Assembly (NCBI GenBank): GCA_907165275.2 | Contig: OU015669.1 | Span: 2,812,501-2,876,500, forward strand | Length of the DNA: 64,000 bases | Source: Zygaena filipendulae | Lineage: Eukaryota; Arthropoda; Insecta; Lepidoptera; Zygaenidae | Reading direction: 5' to 3' | Shown here: positions 55,450 to 64,000 of the stretch, piece after piece | Position numbering within the stretch: position 1 is the stretch's first letter | How the letters are laid out: each line of letters begins with the position of its first letter | Notes under the pieces: generated by a model | What the model was told of the DNA's origin: nothing | Database searches by the model: none | The model's input: only the letters and a program-made list of their open reading frames with translations | Position numbers and translations under genes: made by a program

Positions 55450-57796
55450 TTAGATATTCTCCCTCACGATATTTAACATTACCGTCAAGGCTGTGGTAAT
55501 CAATTTTATTCTTACATACAATCAGAAAAGATCCATACCTAGACATACCAGCTTTGGATATAACCTTCGAACGAATTAGTGGATATTTTCCTGTTTCTTA
55601 ATTTTTGTATGGGCAGCGAAAGAATACCTAATCGGGCTTGATTTGTGGCGATCCGAATACGAACTTTGCTTCACGCATCTACATCTACCCTACCCTCCGT
55701 CTTGCCAAAGCCATAGGTTGTAACTAACGACGTTAGGGGGCTTCGATTCCGACTCCGAAGTTCGAATTTCCGATTGATGTTATCCACAGAGCAAATAAAT
55801 TAACTAGAGAAGACATGTTGACAAGGCGCGTTTTCGTTGCATAGGATGTTAGAGCAAATGCTCTTACTTGCCCAAAACTTCTTTTGCTTCCATCCCGAGT
55901 ATATTTACTACAATATTCCCAAAACTGTGAATTTTCACAACAGTGACAGTGAAAAACATAACCACGAAGCGTTTAGTACATTACTTTACGTTAATGAATG
56001 TTTTAGTGCGTGATGAATTAATAGATTTGTGTGCGAAAATCACCCGGCGATACTGGTTTTCATCTGTTTTCATACAAAACTTAAGTTAATGACCTTTTAT
56101 CTGGTATTTTAGCTGTTCTGTGATGTTGACCTCCGACTCCGACATTTTTTAATCGCGATGTTTTATCGGAGGTTTATGCATGACACGTTTCCACTCTCAA
56201 AACCAACCCTTCACGTTCTTTGTGTCAATTAATCTTTCATTGTACTCAATACGGATGATTTACAGATGATGTTTAACATATTCTCTCTTCACCATCTTCG
56301 ACTCCCGACTAAGAAAGAAAACTACATTTATTCCAGCAAAACACACAAGAAAAACAACATTAATCTACCTACCTAATCTAAACTCACGACGACTACAATG
56401 GGCATGTTGACTAATTTTTATTTTTTAGTCCGTCTTGAAGATTATTAAAAAATATTGGACACGTATTTTTTCTTTTTTTAAGTAATCAAAAAATAATGGC
56501 GATATATTGAGTTGAAATTTCGCGTGACGTCACTATTCTGACAGTTTGTATGGCGGTTTTGCGGTTAGTGACGTCACGACCTCCTCATCCTAAACTTTAA
56601 TGCGCTTTATCTCTGTATATTTTAATTTATTTAAAAAAGAAAAAAATACGTGTCTATTGTTTTTTTATTTTCTAACTGACGGACTAATTAGAATTTTGAT
56701 TTTCAATAGTAGGGATGTCCCTATTGTGACTCCGACAAACCAAATTTTAAAACTCCGACTCCGACTTCGGTTCCGATAAACTGCCTCTGCAACATCCCTA
56801 TTTGTAACGCTCACAGCCGCTAGAAGGAATATAACGGCACTTACAATTTTTCTTAGTTTCCCCATACGTGATCAGAGTAGTTTATTATACTGGTAATAAA
56901 TGGGTGTAAGTGTTAATACATTTGCCACTATTATTTTTTTTCTAAAGATTAGAAAGGAGCCATACTCGTAGTAAAACTATTTGAGAAATAACTTTAAGAA
57001 TAACTAAAGATTTGAGAATAACAGAAGATTAAAAAGAAAAAAATTCACCATGTAAAATCACAGCCTCGCCCAAACGCAGTCGTCTGTTGTGATCTGTAGA
57101 TTTGATTTTCCACAGATAAGAAAAAAATCTTAACCAAAATACAATTATCTATGTGTTAGTTGATAGAAACATTAGTCGATTTAGAAAGTTCAAGAAAATC
57201 CGTAAGACTTCTCAAAGACTTGTCAAAACACTGCACGTCATATTTTCTATGAAATTTTCTTTTAAAAAAACTTAGCGAAGTCGTAGTAGGTAACGTATTT
57301 TTACAATGAACATTGCCTTAATAAAACGGCTATAAATAATATGCAAGAACTTTTCATTTCAAAATTTAGTCAGGTTGTCGGAGAAAATGGATCGGAAAAC
57401 AATCCTGCTATTCGTTAGCCGCCGTTAACTCTCTGTTTTGCCAAATTATTATAGTAGTAACTAGTCGGGCGGCAAATCGATGCTTTAAACTTTACCTTTA
57501 TTGAATGTTACCGACACCCCATAGTAAATGATGGATAAATTAAGGTTTCTGGGCCATGTTTCGTCGACGAGGTTCAGTTAGGTTAGGTTTAGCATTTTAG
57601 ACAAAAGTATTAGGTATTTATTTGTATCAAAATATGGCGTCCATCGGCAATAACAATGACAGTGTTTTAATTAAATTAATAATATGCCTTCGTTTTATTG
57701 TATATATTTACTTTGCTCGACATGGCAGGAGCACTGCCAAGGCGCGCTAGATTGTGTCAAAATGACAAAAATCTAGAAATCCGTAATACCTACTAA
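55450..57796. other. unassigned, with dispersed CTCCGACT-type repeats
   Basis: Stretches near 55745, 56130-56165 and 56725-56810 (AAAACTCCGACTCCGACTTC) belong to one repeat family. 55785-55880 is the reverse complement of 25945-26060. 56312-56370 carries the LINE tail AAGAAAACTACATTTATTCC. No gene seen. Confidence 0.4.
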
Positions 57797-58018
57797 TCTA
57801 TACTAATATTATAAAGAGCTAAAGTTTGAGAGTTTGTGAATTGGGAGTTTGTGGGTGTGAGACGTTGTAGGAGATAATCTCCCCCCACCCCGATTTTGAA
57901 AATTCTTTCACACAAAGGAAGTTGCGGTAGTCCTGAGTGATAAAGGGTACTTTTTATCCCGAAATTCCTATGGGAACTCTGAAATTACCCCGAGTGAAAC
58001 CGCGAAGTCCCCCGCTAG
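57797..58018 (+). mobile_element. Helitron-type repeat
   Basis: A|TCTATACTAATATTATAAAG start, GAAAATTCTTTCACACAAAG body, CCCCCGCTAG|T end. Confidence 0.7.
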
Positions 58019-58175
58019 TGTCAAAAAGGACAACACTTATGTTCGTTGCCAGTTACTGTCATACTTAATTGTCTACTCTTATCTCTGGCACTGGCAAATA
58101 ACACTATGCTCTACACGTCTGTTGTTACATTTTAAAAAAGGAGACGAATACTGTGTCCATAGAAAAAAAAAAGAC

Positions 58176-58242
58176 AAGGCTGTATGGCTTAGTTCCCTTG
58201 CCTGCTCTCCGGAGCGAAAAGGAAAAACAACAACAACAATGA
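58176..58242 (+). mobile_element. LINE/SINE tail with (CAA)n
   Basis: CAAGGCTGTATGGCTTAGTT, CCCTTGCCTGCTCTCCGGAG and AAAACAACAACAACAA. Confidence 0.55.
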
Positions 58243-58555
58243 CATGCTTCTAATATCACTTATAGCACGGTACGACAACTTGACACACGAGTCAAAGGCC
58301 AGGAAATTAGCGCGACACACGTGTGCTCAGCAATTTAGCTAACGATTTTGAATTGGTGTAACTACGTGCCAACATTTGTGAACTCTGACCCGAGTTTAAC
58401 TTCAGGTGTTCTACACTTGGTAGGTGATTACCACCTGTGTTTTTAGCCGCGGGTATTTAAATACAAAGCTTTTGTTAGTTTGTAATTAGGTATCTAACGT
58501 AAACGGTATATTATAAAAAATCTTCAGTGAAAATCCTAAGTATATTTTTTTAAAG

Positions 58556-58745
58556 ACCCATTGGACCCTTGCGGTTTTACCCTCGTCAATTTTTGAATTC
58601 CGTTAGGAATTATTTGTATCGGGATGAAGAGTATCATATTAGGTCACTCAGGGATACTCACTCACTCATTCCTACCGGTGAAATAATTTTTAATAATCGG
58701 TTTTAGTCCCAGAGATTATCTGTCTTTTAAAAACATCTAATTAGC
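58556..58745 (-). mobile_element. degraded Helitron-type repeat
   Basis: TTGCGGTTTTACCCTCGTCA, TCACTCAGGGATACTC, GGTGAAATAATTTTTAATAA and CCCAGAGATTATC follow the 34106 subfamily. Confidence 0.5.
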
Positions 58746-59357
58746 CATTTGAAACGTTTACGACCCACAAATGCCCGTGAGTGAAAAACGGTCAAAGGAC
58801 TCTTTTAAAGAAAGATTTTTTTTTGCCGTACCTAATAGGTGCATTACTTCCCAGAGTTTACCTATAAGCCACACATTGGGATAGCGCAATAATAGTGTTT
58901 TCTTTTTTAGTCATCGTGTTCGATTTCCGGCTAAGAAAATTATTTGAAACAAAATCTGAGTATACAATTTAAGTTTTCGTCAAAATCGACTGCAATCCCT
59001 TGAGCATTTTTCGCTATTCTTCGTAGTTTCGGATTTGTCCATCCACGCCCGCATGAAAACTTGATTCTGTATAGAGATTGCATAGAAGTCGCAAAGGTTT
59101 ATGTTGATGTACTGGATTACCGTGTGTTTCTTTTTTCCTATACAAGAAATCTCGAAATTCACGCGAGAAACAGTCTACTTCTGCCAAGAAACGTTCTGTA
59201 GCGACTGAATTCTCCAGAGTCAAGCACACACCCCTCGCATTGGTTGCGTTCACGCAGTAAATTATATAAACTTTCTTTTGAAACACCTTATAGTGTCGAG
59301 GCCCTCCAGCTGTGTCTAAAAAAAATACACAATCGATTTTTGAATTGCGACGTTGCA
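58746..59357. other. no recognised feature
   Basis: The 127-codon minus-strand frame at 59014-59397 ends inside the neighbouring repeat and has no motif. I do not call it a gene. Confidence 0.4.
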
Positions 59358-59600
59358 CAAAAAAAAAACCGGCCAATTGCGAATCAGATTCGCACACGAA
59401 GGGTTCCGTACCATTATCTATAAAAACAGCAAAAAAAAAAGTTGTTATAGCGGCAACAGATATACATCATTAGTCAAAATTTCAACTAACTATCACGGTT
59501 CATGAGATACAGCCTGGTGACAGACGGACAGACAGAAGGACGGACGGACGGACGGACAGCGGAGTCTTAGTAATAGGGCTGTTTTACCCTTAGGGTACGG
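59358..59600 (-). mobile_element. GGGTTCCGTA-ended interspersed repeat
   Basis: AAAAAAAAACCGGCC, GGGTTCCGTACC, GTTGTTATAGCGGCAACAGA, TCACGGTTCATGAGATACAG, (GACG)n near 59535-59560, GGGTACGGA. Widespread lepidopteran family. Confidence 0.7.
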
Positions 59601-59999
59601 ACGTGTGCGGTTAAACGCAAGATAACTTTGAATAAGCAGCTTAATCGACATAATTAATTACAAATTACATAGGCAACTGGTGGCCTGACGCTAATGTGGG
59701 TATTGTGGGTAATGACAGCAAAAAATGTGGTTAATTTATATGAAACACTTTAAACGCTATTCTGTATGCCACAAGAGAAGTTGTAAATGTATTTTGTGGA
59801 ATGAAACTTCTTTGAGCACGACGACAATGCCCGACGGGAAGAAAAATTTTGTGGCGCGTTGTCTTAACATGACGTGTTATGATCATAGTGAATAAGGGTT
59901 CAGATTCAATTCGTACGAGTAACATCTTTTGGAATATATATTGTATTATATAAAATAGCGACGTCAACTGTGAATGTATATTGTGTTACAACCCGTATT

Positions 60000-60130
60000 T
60001 CCGCAGATGGGTGTACGAGCGGACGTGACGTCGTTACCGCCTCCCCCCGCCCCGCCTCGACGGTCAATCGGCGCACGTGACGCGCCATTAGCGTTATATG
60101 ACGGCGGACGGCGGTCATCGTCGACGACCG
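60000..60130. promoter_or_regulatory. CpG-rich island-like segment
   Basis: About 130 bases rich in CpG with TGACGTCG (CRE-like), CCTCCCCCCGCCCCGCCTCG and GACGGCGGACGGCGG in AT-rich surroundings. Could be a promoter or 5' exon; there is no coding or splice proof. Confidence 0.3.
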
Positions 60131-60288
60131 TTCGTTGCAGTAATGTAATAGATTTTGAGTTTTCAAAAAATACCCATCTCGGTCCAACAACCTGGGCCCT
60201 TATTCACTATGACCAACAACATTCCTTGCCCATAACGCGCGACCCAAAAATACAATCCCAAACGCTTCAGATGCAAAAACATAAAAAA

Positions 60289-60518
60289 CTAGCTGTCTCC
60301 CGCGATTTCATCCGCGGTAATTTCGGAGTTCCCGCGGAGGTTGCGGGAAAAAAGTACTCTATGTCCTTCAGTTCCCGAGGGAAATCCTGGATAAAAACTA
60401 TCCTATCTTTTAAGTTGGACCATATTATAAATGGTTGCAAAATTTTATCCAAATCCGTTCAATAGTTTCGGAGTCCATCGCGGACAAACAACGTGACACG
60501 TGATTTATATATATTAGA
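60289..60518 (-). mobile_element. Helitron-type repeat
   Basis: CTAGCTGTCTCCCGCG left end, TCCGTTCAATAGTTTCGGAG body, TATATATATTAGA|T right end. Same subfamily as 42618. Confidence 0.75.
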
Positions 60519-61429
60519 TTTATATTCTTTATGACAAAAGAAACGTTGTAAATCAAATCAAATGTATATGTTGTAAATGTATTTTTTTAAAGTGAAACTT
60601 CTTTGAACACGAGGGAAAAGTAGTTCAAGTGGCACCTTATCGTAACGCGATGCGTTATGGTCATAGTGAATAAGGGCTCTGACGTACATATACAGAATGT
60701 AAGGTTAAACGAAGAAATAACTTCTTTCTTTAAATTTTAGTTAAATAGGTCTCTAAGTTGTAAGATTTAAGTTCTATCTCGTGGTCAGCCCTGCTGCAAC
60801 GAAATGCTCGTTCTGTAAAAGCCGCGGTTAGGATTAAAGTATAAAAACTCCGTACCTTAGTGCTTTTACGTCCATAATGTTGTTATAGGTCGGATCACGT
60901 CGGATGCTCGCTGGATACAATAACTGACATTAACTTCAACACGTCCGCCAGATAAGCACTCGCCGAACATACATTCTGCTACCCCCGCCCGGGTCGTTTT
61001 ATACGTGCCTCCATTTTCCGGAGTCATAGGTATCTACTATAGGTATTGATACTGAGTATCACACAAAACGATATTTTTTTAACCGAATTTGAAACATTGG
61101 GGGTTGTAAATTTGACCTACCATTTTTTTTGCTGTAAATAAAATCTGTTTTATTGTACCTATGCTTCGCTCGCTGCGCTCGCTTGCCTCATGTGAAAGTG
61201 TGCGATCAGCGTTGCGTCGCTAAGACAAATTAGAGCCCGAAGAAATACGAGCTCTACTTCGCTCGACTCTGCCGACTATGATACACATAATCGAATCGCA
61301 AACTGTAAAATAATTATTATTTAGTAGTTTCGGTGGTCTAATCTATCTATCTATGGCCTTAATTATCAGTTCCATTTCATTAATTGGCGATGTCGAAAGA
61401 AAATGAACAGTTTACTATAAAAAATACCC
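60519..61429. other. no recognised gene
   Basis: GCTTCGCTCGCTGCGCTCGC at 61164-61183 and similar CpG-bearing words to 61270 stand out. Nothing else assigned. Confidence 0.4.
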
Positions 61430-61650
61430 AAATCGCTATATGTGTGCCTGTATTATTTGAAGAGTTCCCTCGATTTCTCCAAGGTTCCATCATCAGATCC
61501 TGATTTCGTGACAATCGGACCACACGGGAAGCACCAGCTTTCGAATAAAAAAATAATCATCAAAATCGGTTCACCCAGTCGAAAGTCTTGAGGTAAGGTA
61601 ACAAACATAAAATAAAACATACGCGTCGAATTATTGAGAACCTCCTCCTT
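61430..61650 (+). mobile_element. common lepidopteran interspersed repeat
   Basis: GAAGAGTTCCCTCGATTTCT, AAAATCGGTTCACCCAGTCG, GGTAACAAACATAAAATAAA and GAGAACCTCCTCCTTTTT. I know this as a very frequent repeat in moth genomes; class not certain. Confidence 0.6.
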
Positions 61651-61696
61651 TTTAAAGTCTGTTTAAAAGTCCGTCATTTATTTCTTTATTAATGCA

Positions 61697-61786
61697 GTTT
61701 TATGAAATATGGGGGAATGATAAATGGGGTAGGTAATTTTCAAAAAAATTACCCCATTTGTCACATTCCCTGTATAAAACATGTAC
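61697..61786. repeat. imperfect hairpin around an ATGGGGTA...TACCCCAT core
   Basis: GGGGAATGATAAATGGGGTA pairs with TACCCCATTTGTCACATTCCC; spacer of a few A residues. Confidence 0.6.
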
Positions 61787-63319
61787 CTACATTGGTTTTA
61801 CTCAAAAATTTCAACAACCAATAGATACCTACGACAAAATGAACCATTTTAAAAATTACTGGAGTTACCTTTTTAGGTTTTGATTGTTTTCGAACCGCAA
61901 TAGTAATTTTTTATTGGTTACGAAATTTCAAAGAATTTTTGTAATAGGTAAATACTAGGGATAAAAATAAATTGTTGGAATATGATCTTCAAAATATAAT
62001 ATGACCACGCTTTTCTGTAGCAATACAATTTTAATTTATACCCGTAGATTTAAAGTCGATATTAGAGTATATTGTGATTTCTGACCAATTATTATTAAGT
62101 ATCGTATAAAATACTGACAATGATTTGAATAGAACTCCTCAATTTAATCAGGTAATGGGTACGTACAACAAATTAAGCGGACTTGGTTCGATTGAAACAA
62201 TTATTTATTTATCGTTCGTTCGTTTCTTTCGAACCACAACGAATCGCTCGGAAATCTGATAATCGAAGATTATTCTTAAGTTAGAAAAAAAAAGGTTTTT
62301 ACTAAGTGCCATTACATAATACTCAAGAAAAAGAGAAGAGAAAAGGGTTAACACGAGAAAAAGTAATGGACGCGCGCCGTTTAATGGTTAAATTTTGTGT
62401 GAATTAATTTAAAAGCAGCCTCCAGCTTTGTAGCGGGGAAACCGCGGCGTCCCGCCAATTATTATGATAAGCTTTTTATGAAGCGCTTTCGTAGCTCTCC
62501 ATTGTTTCTTCTCATTCAGTTATAAACCTTTAATGGTGTTTTAGTTGATACAAACTTAATTAACTGGAAACAACAAGATAAACTCAGCGGATTAAATACA
62601 AAGACGTTTTAAAACGATACCGGCTTATTTACACTTCCTCCAAATATAATTGACGAGGGGATGAGCAAATCCAGCGACAGATGGGAGGCGTAAAGTGTTC
62701 GTTCACTTCGTTCTAATAAATTTTGCAATAAAAAGTATGAGTTCATCTCGAAGGTAAAGCATTTTACGATGGATCTGATTTCAAATGGGTTTCAACAGAT
62801 ATTTTTTTTCACTAAGGATGATTTTTTTGACTTTATCATTTCAATTTAATATAATCTTCTTGTGAATGTAAAAAACCGCGATTGCAAAAATTATCTATAC
62901 CATCTTCGTTCGATTCCTGCCAAGAAGTTTCTAATGACTAGTAAGTAAAACAAAACAATTTATGACTTCAATGAAGGTGGGTGATAGAACGTGGGGATTC
63001 TGAGATAATACCATTGAAACGTTATAGAGCCACTTTTATCTAGATTATCATAAAATTTAATCTTCGGAAACGAACAGTTCCCGGAATACTTATAGATTAT
63101 TATAATGGGCATGGTGAAGCGCCAACGTATGCGCGGTAAAATTAGGTAACTTTATAATTAAACAACAAGAAAACCTTGTATACGTGCATGGCTCACTCAA
63201 TCTACCTTTCGTCCAGAGATGGCGTAATTGTCAACTTGTCAACTGTTTTATCGATGGTTCAATACCGTTCGATCCAAAGAGTTTTCGAATTCGCGCTCTC
63301 GCTGATGATGGCGGTATAG
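61787..63319. other. no recognised feature
   Basis: AT-rich; no exon or repeat assigned. Confidence 0.4.
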
Positions 63320-63581
63320 CGTGCTCTGTGTAATTTGACGGAGTCGAAATTTTCAAAAACCTTGTAATTCCCCACGTGAGAGTGAAAATAAACCCGATAA
63401 ATAATCTTTAGAAGGTCCTCCATTTTGTGGACTATCGCCAGAGGAAAATCTCGAGTATTTCTCCGGATTCATCTAGATAAAGATTGGCCGGCCGGCCCAC
63501 CAGCTCACCGTCTTCGACACTTCTTCAAGTCTTCCTCGGATGCAAAGGAATCCAAGCCAAGAGTTCTCGCTTTGACGAACA
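63320..63581 (+). other. possible non-coding first exon
   Basis: Less AT-rich than its surroundings, with GGCCGGCCGGCC at about 63487-63498, and ending GACGAACAG followed by a good donor, GTGAGT, at 63582. No long open frame crosses it. It may be a 5' UTR exon of a gene lying to the right. Confidence 0.3.
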
Positions 63582-64000
63582 GGTGAGTGGGCCTGTTTTA
63601 TAAATTGCACAGACGGCATTTACTTGTGTTTTCTTGTTTTACTTTATTACGTGGTCGCCATTATTATAGGCGTAATAAATTACATAAGATATTTTCAGTA
63701 CGCAAGTACACCCAGTGGTGTGGCTATTTACACGCTACACCATATTTTTGGTCCTAATCGAGCTCGGATTGTCCAGTTTTTTGAATACATAACATTAGTA
63801 TTCGAACAAATTATTGGTTCGATCCATTTCAATTTGTTCCAGTCAAAACAATTTTGAGTGCATAACTTTAGTGTTCAAATATATAAAATTGTTTCAAGTA
63901 CATAATTATTAGTACGGCGGTACAAATTTACCTAAAGTAGGTTAGTAAGTACATACCTACATAATTAATTTGCTACCTAGCTAAGAATTTTAAGTATTGA
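63582..64000. other. no recognised feature
   Basis: If the preceding segment is a first exon, this is intron. The 77-codon frame at 63624-63857 has no recognised motif. Confidence 0.35.

Noticed and set aside
59014..59397. 127-codon minus-strand frame
   Set aside because: It runs into the interspersed repeat at 59358 and shows no motif; likely chance.
63624..63857. 77-codon frame with a hydrophobic start
   Set aside because: No family resemblance that I could defend; sits just after a possible donor site and is probably intronic.

Overview
This window looks like lepidopteran (moth or butterfly) nuclear DNA. The evidence is AT-rich sequence with split genes, one insect-type UDP-glycosyltransferase (UGT) gene, a BEL/Pao LTR retrotransposon, 5'-truncated LINEs with short microsatellite tails, tRNA-derived SINEs, and more than 25 copies of a short Helitron-type repeat (5' TC, 3' hairpin then CAGCTAG, inserted between A and T) of the kind common in Lepidoptera. 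I cannot name the species.

Layout. 1-4.8 kb: the 3' two-thirds of a UGT gene on the + strand, with four confident exons (2082-2304, 3011-3224, 3840-4059, 4524-4776); its N-terminal half lies upstream of or at the left edge. 4.9-9.4 kb: palindromic MITE, SINEs, Helitrons. 9.5-13.2 kb: a degraded, minus-strand, 5'-truncated LINE whose reverse transcriptase is split by a 1.55 kb repeat-rich insert. 13.3-14.2 kb: Helitrons, one split by a LINE 3' end with a clear target duplication. 14.24-20.1 kb: a BEL/Pao element with 249-bp LTRs (2 differences), a GCAG target duplication and a long open gag-pol frame. 20.1-60.5 kb: intergenic DNA with layers of Helitrons, terminal-inverted-repeat (TIR) elements, SINEs and LINE tails, including an 8-bp satellite array (37649-38090) grown inside a Helitron. 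60.5-64 kb: mostly unique sequence, with a possible non-coding first exon of a downstream gene ending at 63581.

Apart from the UGT and the retroelement frames I found no convincing protein-coding gene; most other short open frames are chance frames in repeats. The window's main value is as a record of mobile-element activity. Several insertions can be read to the base because a related empty copy is also present: the Helitron-in-Helitron at 55053-55449, the 35-bp TIR relic at 34738-34772 (empty site at 45685-45692), the LINE tail in a MITE at 26318-26448, and the LINE tail in a Helitron at 13584-14061.
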